A DNA stretch of 58,296 nucleotides from positions 1 through 58,296 of the forward strand of contig CANASP010000013.1 in NCBI GenBank assembly GCA_947364365.1, read 5' to 3'. Made by a program: the position numbers and the translations under genes. The stretch is from an uncultured Alistipes sp. GTDB taxonomy: Bacteria; Bacteroidota; Bacteroidia; Bacteroidales; Rikenellaceae. Shown here in pieces: positions 27,026-35,072 of this stretch; the first letter of the stretch is position 1, and each line of letters starts with the position of its first letter. The notes below the pieces were generated by a model. It was not told where the DNA came from, did no database searches, and was given only the letters and a program-made list of their open reading frames with translations.

Positions 27026-27946
27026 ATGAAAAGATTGCTCAAACATACCCTCGTGCTGCTCGCCGCGGTGCTGTCCCTTTCCGGGGCTTCGGGCGCCGCG
27101 CCCGCCGTGCCCTCCGCGCCCGACGGCGCGACGCTGTCGGTCGATACGGTCGCTTCGGCTTCGGCCGCTGCCGTGCGCGCCGATACGCTGGCCCCGCACG
27201 GCGGCATGCGCCTCAAGCGCCGCTTCCTGCCTACCTCGCGCCGTTTCGACCGCGAGATCAACAAGGGCCGCTTCGTCTACAAGGGCGAGAAGATGCTGGG
27301 CCTCACGGTCTCCTACGGCACCCTCACGTCGGAGGACGCCGACATGTTCCCCGTTTTCGAGAACATCAATCTCAACGGGAGCGTGATGACCGTCAACCCC
27401 TTCTTCGGCTACTTCTACCGCAACAACAACTGCTTCGGCGTCCGCTTCGGCTACTCCCATCTCTCGGGCAAGCTCGATACGTTCGACGTCAATCTGGGCG
27501 ACCAGAACGACCTCGACATCGACATCCCGTGGCTCGACCTGTCGAGCGAGCGCTTCTCGATGGCGCTGTTCCACCGCTCCTACGTGGCGCTCGACGAGAA
27601 GGGGCGTTTCGGTCTGTTCGCCGAACTCGAAGTCTCCTTCGCCACGGGCGAGAACTCCTTCTCCTACAAGTCGGGCGAACAGGTCAAGCATACCGATTCG
27701 GAGACCATGACCCTCAAGGCGGGCTTCAACCCCGGCGTGGCGGTCTACGTCTTCCCCAACGTCTGCGCCACGCTCTCGTTCGGGCTGGGCGGCTTCAAGT
27801 ACACCTCGACCAAACAGTACGACGCCGAGGGGGTCGAGATCGGTTCGCGCCAATACTCCAAGATGAACTTCCGCCTCAATCTGGCCGATATCCGCATCGG
27901 CATGAATATCCATCTGTGGAACAAGAAAAAGGGGATACGTCCATGA
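27026..27946 (+). CDS. small outer-membrane beta-barrel protein (second of a pair)
   Basis: A 306-residue exported barrel protein with signal MKRLLKHTLVLLAAVLSLS and an Ala-rich leader. Segments align with the preceding gene: GRFVYKGEKMLGLTVSYGTL against RGQWIFGGTASYS, MTVNPFFGYFYRNNNCFGVR against FKVSPMIGYALRNNMAVGGR, and both contain VENI/FENI-type turns. It ends MNIHLWNKKKGIRP, so a short basic tail follows the last strand. ATG 27026 gives the signal peptide. The stop overlaps the next ATG by 4 nt. Confidence 0.8.
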   Translation: MKRLLKHTLVLLAAVLSLSGASGAAPAVPSAPDGATLSVDTVASASAAAVRADTLAPHGGMRLKRRFLPTSRRFDREINKGRFVYKGEKMLGLTVSYGTLTSEDADMFPVFENINLNGSVMTVNPFFGYFYRNNNCFGVRFGYSHLSGKLDTFDVNLGDQNDLDIDIPWLDLSSERFSMALFHRSYVALDEKGRFGLFAELEVSFATGENSFSYKSGEQVKHTDSETMTLKAGFNPGVAVYVFPNVCATLSFGLGGFKYTSTKQYDAEGVEIGSRQYSKMNFRLNLADIRIGMNIHLWNKKKGIRP

Positions 27947-29577
27947 TCAAACGGCTGGCAATAGCGTGTGCGGCGCTGGGTGCGTCGCTCTTTTCGGGGT
28001 GCATCGAAAACGATCTGCCCTATCCCGTCGTCGTGTGCGCGATCGAAGCGATCGAGGCCGAGGGGCTCGCGGGCGCTCCCGTGATCGACGCGGCGGCCCG
28101 GCGGGTGACCCTCCCGCTGCTGGAGACCACCGACATACAGGCCGTCGAGATCACCGCGGCGACCATCACGGAGGGGGCCGAGGCCTCCGAGCCCGTCGTC
28201 GGGCGCCACGACCTGCGCACGCCGCTCTACGTCACCCTCTCGCTCTACCAGGATTACCCCTGGACGATCGAGGCCGCGCAGACGATCGAGCGCCGCTTCT
28301 CCGTCACGGGGCAGATCGGCGCCACGGAGTGGGATGTCGCTGACCGCGAGGCCCGCGCCTACGTCGGCTTCGACGACCTCTCGTCGGTCGAGGTCACCGC
28401 GCTCAAGCTCGGGCCTGCGGGTATCACCACCATGTCGTGCGCCGACGTGGCGGATCTCAACGACGGCAACCTGGAGCTGCTCCACGACTTCTCGTCGCCG
28501 CGCCGCATCGAGGTGACGAGCCACGGCCGCACCGAGGTGTGGCACCTCTCGGTCGTCTACACCCCCGTGAAGGTTTCGTGGTCGCACATCGACCCCTGGT
28601 CGCACTCGGCCTGGCTCTATGCCCAGGGGCAGAGCGACGCGCAGCCCGGCTTCCGCTACCGCGAGGAGGGTGCCGAGGAGTGGATCGAGGTGGCCCCGGA
28701 GGCGATCGCGGTCGACGGCGGCTCGTTCTCCGTGCAGCTGCGCGGCCTGCGTCCCGAGACGCGCTACGAGGCGGTCGCCTCGTCGGGCGCCGACCAGACG
28801 GCCGCCGAGGCCTTCACCACCGAGCGGGCTCTGGTGCTTCCCAACGGCGGCTTCGAGCAGTGGAGCAAGCCCGGCAAGATCGTCTATCCCTACCTTTCGG
28901 CCGACGAGGCCTTCTGGGACAGCGGCAACAAGGGTTCGGCGACGGTCAACGAGACCATCTGCGAGGGCTCCGACGACCCGCGCCCCGGCTCCGAGGGCAC
29001 GCAGTCGGCGCGTCTTACCTCTAAGTTCGCCTCGGTGTTGGGTATCGGCAAGTTCGCCGCCGGCAACATCTTCGTCGGCACCTACGCCGAGACGGTCGGC
29101 ACCAACGGCAAGGTCAACTTCGGCCGTCCCTTCGCCGCCCACCCCGTGGCGCTGCGCGGCTGGCTCAAGTATACGCAGGGCAAGATCGACCGCATCGACA
29201 AGCAGCCCGCCGGGGTGACGCTCACCACCGACGACTACGACCAGGGCTCGATCTACATCGCGCTGGGCACGTGGACGGCGGCGGCCTACGGCGGCACCGA
29301 CGAGTCGCCCGTGCAGGTCTACACGCGCGAGCCGTCGACCTTCTTCAACAAGGACGGCGCCGATGTGGTGGCCTACGGCGAGCTGATCCTCACCGAGAAT
29401 GTCGACGAGTGGCGGCAGTTCACCATCGAGCTCGACTGGCGCCGCACCGACGTCGTGCCGACGCATCTGATGATCGTCTGCTCGGCCTCGCGCTGGGGCG
29501 ACTACTTCACCGGCTCGACCGCCAACCGCATGTCGCTCGACGACTTCGAGCTCATCTACGACTACGCCGACCTCTGA
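27943..29577 (+). CDS. PCMD domain surface lipoprotein
   Basis: A 544-residue lipoprotein (MIKRLAIACAALGASLFSGC). The N-terminal third has Bacteroidota DUF5018-like or repeat-type beta strands (VTLPLLETTDIQAVEITAAT), then an FNIII-like segment (LRGLRPETRYEAVASSGADQ). The C-terminal PCMD (about 295-544) is clearly related to that in the gene at 23901: GGFEQWSKPGKIVYP, FWDSGNKGSATV, DDPRPGSEGTQSARL, GKFAAGNIFVGTY and MSLDDFELIYDY. Its ATG overlaps the preceding stop, and it ends the operon. Confidence 0.83.
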   Translation: MIKRLAIACAALGASLFSGCIENDLPYPVVVCAIEAIEAEGLAGAPVIDAAARRVTLPLLETTDIQAVEITAATITEGAEASEPVVGRHDLRTPLYVTLSLYQDYPWTIEAAQTIERRFSVTGQIGATEWDVADREARAYVGFDDLSSVEVTALKLGPAGITTMSCADVADLNDGNLELLHDFSSPRRIEVTSHGRTEVWHLSVVYTPVKVSWSHIDPWSHSAWLYAQGQSDAQPGFRYREEGAEEWIEVAPEAIAVDGGSFSVQLRGLRPETRYEAVASSGADQTAAEAFTTERALVLPNGGFEQWSKPGKIVYPYLSADEAFWDSGNKGSATVNETICEGSDDPRPGSEGTQSARLTSKFASVLGIGKFAAGNIFVGTYAETVGTNGKVNFGRPFAAHPVALRGWLKYTQGKIDRIDKQPAGVTLTTDDYDQGSIYIALGTWTAAAYGGTDESPVQVYTREPSTFFNKDGADVVAYGELILTENVDEWRQFTIELDWRRTDVVPTHLMIVCSASRWGDYFTGSTANRMSLDDFELIYDYADL

Positions 29578-29904
29578 CATGCCGGCGGGTCCCCGCTGAA
29601 ATGCCGCCGGGCCGCGTGCTTTCCGGCAGCCTGCGGCTTTTCAAGCCGCACAGCCCGGAGCCGCCCCCGGGCGGAGGGCTGTTTCTGCCGCTGTCGCTCC
29701 GAACCCGCCTCCGCCGGCTCCGGGCTGGCTGCTCTCTCGATTCAACCCCTATTGGAACCGTGCGGGCCGCTGCCTCATCCGCGCCTCTCCCGGCACTGCC
29801 CGCGCTTCGCTTCGCCCGATAGCGCTTACCCGAATGGCAAGCGGCCTCCGACGATTCGGAGGCCGCTCTCTTTTTGCCGGCTGTTCGCTGGATCCTGCCC
29901 TCTG
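29578..29904. other. 327-bp gene-free region between convergent genes
   Basis: GC-rich sequence without a gene. It contains a perfect small hairpin TGCGGCTT-TTC-AAGCCGCA (29632-29650) after the operon, and nearer its right end the terminator at 29841-29876. Pieces resemble the GC-rich repeats at 11.3 kb in style, but I could not align a full copy. Confidence 0.6.
29841..29876 (+). terminator. intrinsic terminator of the surface lipoprotein operon
   Basis: GCGGCCTCCGA (29841-29851) pairs perfectly with TCGGAGGCCGC (29856-29866) around CGAT, followed by TCTCTTTTTG. The T-run lies only on the plus side, so it serves the rightward operon rather than rnr. Confidence 0.92.
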
Positions 29905-32145
29905 TCAGCGCCTATTGCGGCGCGTTGAGCGGCCCACGCGGGGAGAGGTGCCACGTGCGGCCTGACCCTTCGTGCGGCGCTGGGGAAGGCCGTCGATCAC
30001 CAGCTCGAAGTCGAGCTGGCGCTTCTGCAGGTCGGCGCGCTTCACGCGCACGCGCACCGGGTCGCCCAGCGTCATGCGGCGGCCCGTCGAGCGGCCCACG
30101 ATCTCGTAGGTCGCCTCCTCGAAGTCGAAGAAGTCGCCCTCGATGTCGCGCAGGAACGACATGCCCTCGATATGGGTGTCGTCCAGCTCGACGTAGACGC
30201 CCCACTCGGTGAGTCCCGAGATGTGGCCCGCGAACTCCTGCCCGAGGCGCTCCTTCATGAACTCCACGGCCTTGTACTTGATCGAGGCGCGTTCGGCCTC
30301 GGCGGCGATGACCTCGCGCTCCGAGGCGCGCTCGCACAGCGCTTCGAGCGCTTCGCGGTCGGCCGACTTGCCGCCGTCGAGGTAGCGCGCCAGCAGGCGG
30401 TGGACCATCATGTCGGGGTAGCGGCGGATGGGCGAGGTGAAGTGGGTGTAGTAGGGGAAGGCCAGGCCGTAGTGGCCGATGTTGTCGGTCGAGTAGTAGG
30501 CCTTGGCCATCGACCGCACGGCCATCGTCGAGACGGCGTTCTCCTCGGCCGTGCCCTTCACCTGCTTGAGGAGCTTGTTCATCTCCTTGGCCACGGCGCG
30601 CCCCTTCTGCGCCTTGAAGATGTGGCCGAAGCGCAGGATGAACTGGCGGAAGCGGTCGAGCTTCTCCTCGCTCGGGGTGTCGTGCACGCGGTAGACCATC
30701 GTGCGGGCGACGCTGCGCCCCTTGTCGGTCTTGCGGCGGCCGCAGAACTCGGCCACGCGGCGGTTGGCCAGCAGCATGAACTCCTCGATCATCTGGTTGG
30801 CCTCCTGCTGGACCTTGAAGTAGACGTCGACGGGGCGGCCCGCCTCGTCGAGGCGGAACTTCATCTCCTCGCGGTCGAACGCCACGGCCCCCTCCTTGAA
30901 GCGGCGCGCGCGCAGCGCCTGCGCCAGGCGGTTGAGCGTCAGCACCTCCTCGGCGTAGTCGCCGCGGCCGGTCTCGATGATCTGCTGCGCCTCGGCGTAG
31001 GTGAAGCGGCGGTTGGAGTAGATCGCCGTGCGGCCGAACCACTCGTCGCGCAGCGTGAGATCCTCGTCGAGGGTGAAGACGGCCGAGAAGCAGAGGCTCG
31101 TCTCGTTGGGGCGCAGCGAGCAGAGCTCGTTGGAGAGCCGTTCGGGAAGCATCGGGATCGTGCGGTCGACCAGGTAGACCGACGTGCCGCGCTCGACCGC
31201 CTCGTCGTCGATCGTCGAGTGGGGCCGCACGTAGTGGGTCACGTCGGCGATGTGCACGCCGATCTCCCATACTCCGTCGCCCACCTTCCTGACCGACAGC
31301 GCGTCGTCGAAATCCTTGGCGTCGGCCGGGTCGACGGTGAAGGTCACCGTGTCGCGGAAGTCGCGCCGGCGGGCGATCTCCTGCTCCGTCACGCGGCCGT
31401 CGATCGCGGCGGCAGCCTGCTCGATCTCGGGCTCGAAACGGTACGGCAGGTCGTATTCGGCCAGGATGGCGTGCATCTCGGTGTCGTTGTTGCCGGCCAT
31501 GCCCAGCCGCTCGACCAGCTCGCCCGTGGGGCTCTTGCTGCCCGCCGTCCAGTCGACGATCCTCACGACGACCTTCTCGCCGTCGCGCACGTCGGGATAC
31601 TGGCGCTTCGAGAGGTAGATGTCCATGGGCATGCGGCGCGAGTCGGCCCGCACGAAGATCTGGTGGGCGCCCACCTCCGCCACGCCCACGTAGGGCTTGC
31701 GGTTGCGCTCGACGATCGCCGTGATCTCGCCCTCGGGCTGGCCGCTGCGGCCGCGCTGCATGACGACCACCTCCACGCGGTCGCCGTCGAGCGCCGTCGA
31801 GGCGTTGCGCTGGTGGACGTAGATGTCCTGCTCCTGCCCCTCGACGCGCACGTAGACCGCGCCGCTCTGCGTCATGTCGGCCACCCCCTCGAAGCGGGGC
31901 AGGTGGCGGGGCGCCAGGCGGTATTTCTCGCGGGCGCACTCCTCGACGACCCCTTCGTCGAAGAGGCGGCCGAGGATCTCCAGCGTCTCGCGGCGCCCCT
32001 CCTTCGAGGCACCGCCCGAGGCGGCAGCGAGCTGCTTGAGCGAGAATTTGTTGTTGGGAAGTTCGCGCAGCAGCTGCATGATCATCGCTGCGCGATCCGA
32101 TTTTGCGGCCCCCTTTGCGGAGCCGCGTTGTGTTCGTTTGTTCAT
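29905..32145 (-). CDS. rnr: ribonuclease R
   Basis: Processive 3'-5' exoribonuclease that degrades structured RNA. The 746-residue protein has an N-terminal winged-helix region (NNKFSLKQLAAASGG), two cold-shock OB domains (GAVYVRVEGQEQDIYVHQRN), the RNB catalytic domain with DPADAKDFDDAL (Asp272, 275, 280, 281) and HYGLAFPYYTHFTSPIRRYPD, and a C-terminal S1 domain (EFAGHISGLTEWGVYVELDD). The tail is rich in Arg. ATG 32145 overlaps the amidohydrolase stop by 4 nt (ATGA), so translation is coupled. The frame stays open far upstream, but that is an antisense shadow of the amidohydrolase gene. Confidence 0.97.
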   Translation of the reverse strand: MNKRTQRGSAKGAAKSDRAAMIMQLLRELPNNKFSLKQLAAASGGASKEGRRETLEILGRLFDEGVVEECAREKYRLAPRHLPRFEGVADMTQSGAVYVRVEGQEQDIYVHQRNASTALDGDRVEVVVMQRGRSGQPEGEITAIVERNRKPYVGVAEVGAHQIFVRADSRRMPMDIYLSKRQYPDVRDGEKVVVRIVDWTAGSKSPTGELVERLGMAGNNDTEMHAILAEYDLPYRFEPEIEQAAAAIDGRVTEQEIARRRDFRDTVTFTVDPADAKDFDDALSVRKVGDGVWEIGVHIADVTHYVRPHSTIDDEAVERGTSVYLVDRTIPMLPERLSNELCSLRPNETSLCFSAVFTLDEDLTLRDEWFGRTAIYSNRRFTYAEAQQIIETGRGDYAEEVLTLNRLAQALRARRFKEGAVAFDREEMKFRLDEAGRPVDVYFKVQQEANQMIEEFMLLANRRVAEFCGRRKTDKGRSVARTMVYRVHDTPSEEKLDRFRQFILRFGHIFKAQKGRAVAKEMNKLLKQVKGTAEENAVSTMAVRSMAKAYYSTDNIGHYGLAFPYYTHFTSPIRRYPDMMVHRLLARYLDGGKSADREALEALCERASEREVIAAEAERASIKYKAVEFMKERLGQEFAGHISGLTEWGVYVELDDTHIEGMSFLRDIEGDFFDFEEATYEIVGRSTGRRMTLGDPVRVRVKRADLQKRQLDFELVIDGLPQRRTKGQAARGTSPRVGRSTRRNRR

Positions 32146-33254
32146 TTTTCCAATAATTGCAGGGCGAGGCTCCGCATGAAGCCGATGCCCGTCTCGATGG
32201 CCCCTTCGTCGGGTGAGAACGTCGCCGTGTGGGGCCTTCCGGCGGCGTGGCCCACGCCCAGCCGGTAGAAGAGGGCGGGGTAGTGGAGCGTGTAGAAGCC
32301 GAAATCCTCGGCCGTGGTGCGCAGCGGCAGCATCTCGACGCCCAGCCCCTGCGTGCGGGCCAGCGCCGTGGCGCGCGCGACCAGCGCCGGGTCGTTGACC
32401 ACGGGCGGGTAGCCGCGCGAGATGTCGACCGCCGTGCGGGTGCCGTGGCGGGCGTCGACCTCGGCCGCGATCGCGGCGATGCGCTGCCGCGTGCGGTCGC
32501 CCTCTGCGACGTCGAACGTGCGCAGTGTCCCCTCCATCCGCACCCGGTCGGGTACGACGTTGGTGGCTCCGGCGGCCTCCACGCGACCGATGGAGAGCAC
32601 CCGCTCGGGGGCGTTGAGCGTCAGCAGACCGGTGATCAGGTCGGCGGCAGCGGCCACCGGGTCGCGCAGCTGGGCGCGCAGGGCGCCGTGGCCGCCCGCA
32701 CCTTCGACGGTGAAGCGCAGTTCGTCGCTCGCGGCCATGTACTTGCCGGCGCGGAAGCCGAGCGTGCCCACTTCGAGCTGCGGCTCGACGTGCTCGCCCA
32801 CGACGGCGAGGATGTCGTAGTCGTCGAACGGCCGCTCCGCGAGCACCAGCGAAGCGCCGCCCGGGTTGCACTCCTCGCCGGGCTGGAAGAGGCCGAGCAG
32901 GGTCCCCGCGAAGTCGGGGGCCGCGGCGATTTCGCGCAATACGCCGTAGAGCACCGCGGCGTGCATGTCGTGGCCGCAGGCGTGCATCACCCCTTCGTTC
33001 TGCGAGGCGCAGGCCAGGAGGGTCCGTTCGGCGATGGGCAGGGCGTCGATGTCGGCGCGCAGGACGACGGCGCGCTGGTCGCCCGGGGCGGTGCGGCGCC
33101 CCTCGATGCGGGCCAGGATGCCCGTGCCGGCCACCGGGCGGTGGTCGATGCCCAGTTCGGAGAGCCGTTCGGCGATGAAGGCGGCGGTGTCGTGCTCGGC
33201 GAACGAGAGCTCGGGATGCGCGTGCAGATGACGGCGGAATTCGACAGGTGTCAT
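32142..33254 (-). CDS. M20 family amidohydrolase (N-acyl-amino-acid or peptidase type)
   Basis: Dizinc hydrolase of the M20D group that removes acyl groups from amino acids or cleaves small peptides; cytoplasmic (no signal). The 370-residue protein contains RRHLHAHPELSF, VLRADIDALPI, MHACGHDMHAAVLYG (metal-binding His residues), LGLFQPGEECNPGG and GAGGHGALRAQLRDP, ending TAEDFGFYTLHYPALFYRLG. The substrate cannot be read from sequence. ATG 33254 (MTPVEFRRHL) is chosen because a TTG four codons upstream falls inside the -7 box of the nearest promoter copy. It is first in a two-gene unit with rnr. Confidence 0.92.
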   Translation of the reverse strand: MTPVEFRRHLHAHPELSFAEHDTAAFIAERLSELGIDHRPVAGTGILARIEGRRTAPGDQRAVVLRADIDALPIAERTLLACASQNEGVMHACGHDMHAAVLYGVLREIAAAPDFAGTLLGLFQPGEECNPGGASLVLAERPFDDYDILAVVGEHVEPQLEVGTLGFRAGKYMAASDELRFTVEGAGGHGALRAQLRDPVAAAADLITGLLTLNAPERVLSIGRVEAAGATNVVPDRVRMEGTLRTFDVAEGDRTRQRIAAIAAEVDARHGTRTAVDISRGYPPVVNDPALVARATALARTQGLGVEMLPLRTTAEDFGFYTLHYPALFYRLGVGHAAGRPHTATFSPDEGAIETGIGFMRSLALQLLEK

Positions 33255-33263
33255 AGTGAAGGA

Positions 33264-33508
33264 CAAAGATACGAAGAGCCGAGGGCAATGCCAAATTTAT
33301 TTGCGCATTGCCGAGGCCGAGTATCTTCGGCGAAGCCAAAGATACGAATAAGCCGAGAGGAAACCAAAACTTGTTCTGAGCTTCCCGAGGCGCAGCCGAA
33401 GTCAAAGATACGAATAAGTGAGGGCAATGCCAAATTTATTTGTGCATTGCCGAGGCCGAGTATCTTCGGCGCAGCCAAAGATACGAATAAGTGAGGGCAA
33501 TGCACAAA
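33264..33508 (-). promoter_or_regulatory. tandem array of four promoter-bearing repeats driving amidohydrolase-rnr
   Basis: Four copies of TATCTTTG read leftward at 33271-33264, 33344-33337, 33410-33403 and 33483-33476. Each is preceded by TTTG with a spacer of 20, 20, 20 and 21 nt (TTTG at 33295-33292, 33368-33365, 33434-33431, 33508-33505). The repeat period is 73, 66 and 73 bp. In the first and third copies the -33 box lies in a dyad, GGCAATG...CAAAT / ATTTG..CATTGCC. Between copies is a short GCCGA/TCGGC hairpin. The proximal promoter leaves a leader of only a few nt. Confidence 0.8.
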
Positions 33509-33794
33509 AGAGCCGGGTATCTGAACGGTACGAATAGGACAGGGTGGACCGAACCGGGTCGCGGACTGCGATGAGCGCACGGGCTGGCGGCTCTGCGCGT
33601 CGCGTCCCCTCTGACGGCCGGGCGATCCGTGGTCTTCCCGCTTGTGCGATCTATTGTAGATCGTATGTTTATAGATTGAAATTCCGCTTCGTCCGGTCGG
33701 TTCCGAAATATAGAACTAAAAAAAGTAGTTGCATATCCGTTTTGTTCGAAAAGATTCGTATATTGCGGTCGAATCCTAAAAAAATCAGACCATT
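33509..33794. other. intergenic sequence before the thioredoxin-like gene
   Basis: No gene is seen. The left part is GC-rich and unremarkable, with a decayed GGTACGAATAGG that resembles the repeat edge. The right part (about 33650-33790) is AT-richer and probably holds the promoter of the gene at 33795; TATATTGCGG at 33759-33768 is a possible -7 variant without a well-placed -33. Confidence 0.5.
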
Positions 33795-34901
33795 ATGCGA
33801 AAGATCGTATGCGTGGTGTGCGTCGCGCTGCTGTCGGCCCTCTCCGTGCGGGCGGGCGTGGCGGTCACCGTGCCGAAGGGGTGGAAAGGCCGGACACTCT
33901 ATCTCAAGCAGACCGACATCCATAGCGTGGTGTCGGGAGAGGAACTGGTGCAGCTGCGCGATACGCTTACGATCGACTGCCCGACGTTCCATGTCCCGAT
34001 CCGGCTCGACGGTCCTACGTGGTTCACCGTCCTGCGGCCGGCCGCCGACGAGACCGATTTCGACCGCAAGGTCGGCGTCGCCTTTCTGCTGCCGACCGAC
34101 TCGGTGTCGATGACCTTGGACGACGGGGTGTGCCGGATGGAGGGTACGGAGCTCAATCGCCAGATCGGCGAGATCTGGACGCACATCCAGCCCATTCAGG
34201 CCCGTTGGGAGCAGGCCTATGTGGCGGGCGACCGGGAGCGGGTCGCTGCCCTCGCCCGCGAGAACGCGCAGTGGCTGACCGACTATATCGAGGAGGATCC
34301 TTCTCGTCCCGGGGCCGCCTACGCCCTCTACGAGTTGAGCGACCCGGAACGGGTCGTCGCGTTGAGCCGGACGCTGTGCGGCGAGGCGGTCCGCTCGCTC
34401 TTCTATCCCATCGCCCGGATCGAGGTGCGCAAGATGGAGCGCATTCTGGAGCGCCGCGCCGGGCAGGCCGCGATGAACGACGGGCGCACGATCGCCCCCG
34501 ATTTCGAACTGGAGGATTTCGCCGGCGGGCGGGTGTCGCTGCGCGATTTCAGGGGCCGGTGGGTCGTGCTGGACTTCTGGGGTTCGTGGTGTGCGCCCTG
34601 CCTGAAGAACTTCCCCGAGCTCAAGGAGATCTACGCGGCCCATTGCGGCGAGGTGGAGATCGTGGGCGTCTGCTGCAACGACAGCCCCAAGGCCTGGCGG
34701 GCGGCGGTCGAGCGGTTCGAGCTGCCGTGGGTCTCGCTCTTCCAGCCGAAAGGGGGGCGCGTCGCGGCCGATTACCGGGTTTCGGCCTATCCCACGAAGG
34801 TTATCGTCGATCCGCAGGGGGGCATCCGCAAGGCCTATTCCGGTGAATCTCCCACGTTCCGCGAGGAGCTGGAGGCGCTGCTGAAAGGCGACGTCCGGTG
34901 A
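33795..34901 (+). CDS. TlpA-like exported thioredoxin-fold protein with DUF4369-like N-terminus
   Basis: A 368-residue exported protein with signal peptide MRKIVCVVCVALLSALSVRA. Residues about 20-220 form the N-terminal region common to Bacteroidota TlpA-like proteins (DUF4369-like strands followed by helices). The C-terminal thioredoxin domain starts IAPDFELEDFAGGRVSLRDF and carries the redox motif WCAPC in VVLDFWGSWCAPCLKNFPEL, then the cis-Pro segment VSAYPTKVIVDPQGGI. It is probably a periplasmic thiol-disulfide oxidoreductase; the partner is unknown. It stands alone between divergent amidohydrolase-rnr and the regulator gene. Confidence 0.88.
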   Translation: MRKIVCVVCVALLSALSVRAGVAVTVPKGWKGRTLYLKQTDIHSVVSGEELVQLRDTLTIDCPTFHVPIRLDGPTWFTVLRPAADETDFDRKVGVAFLLPTDSVSMTLDDGVCRMEGTELNRQIGEIWTHIQPIQARWEQAYVAGDRERVAALARENAQWLTDYIEEDPSRPGAAYALYELSDPERVVALSRTLCGEAVRSLFYPIARIEVRKMERILERRAGQAAMNDGRTIAPDFELEDFAGGRVSLRDFRGRWVVLDFWGSWCAPCLKNFPELKEIYAAHCGEVEIVGVCCNDSPKAWRAAVERFELPWVSLFQPKGGRVAADYRVSAYPTKVIVDPQGGIRKAYSGESPTFREELEALLKGDVR

Positions 34902-35072
34902 ACGGGGGTTGCGCGTAACGCGGAAGAAGGGGGATGCCCGACCCCGCTTTTTGTCGGGCCGCCTGCCTCGGGCCGCTGTTGTCCGCGCGCCGCCCGCTCG
35001 CGGGCAGGGGCGGGGCGGCGTGAAAACCCGCCCTTCGTTTCGCCGTTTGCCGAAAAGTCGCTATCTTGCGGC

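Noticed and set aside
33264-33508. Repeat array read as REP/terminator hairpins only
   Set aside because: The small GCCGA/TCGGC hairpins lack T-runs, while precise TTTG-20-TATCTTTG geometry in all four units points to promoters.
34936-34959. Terminator after the thioredoxin-like gene (GCCCGAC / GTCGGGC)
   Set aside because: The T-run lies in the loop and not after the stem, so it does not fit an intrinsic terminator. The true 3' end remains unclear.
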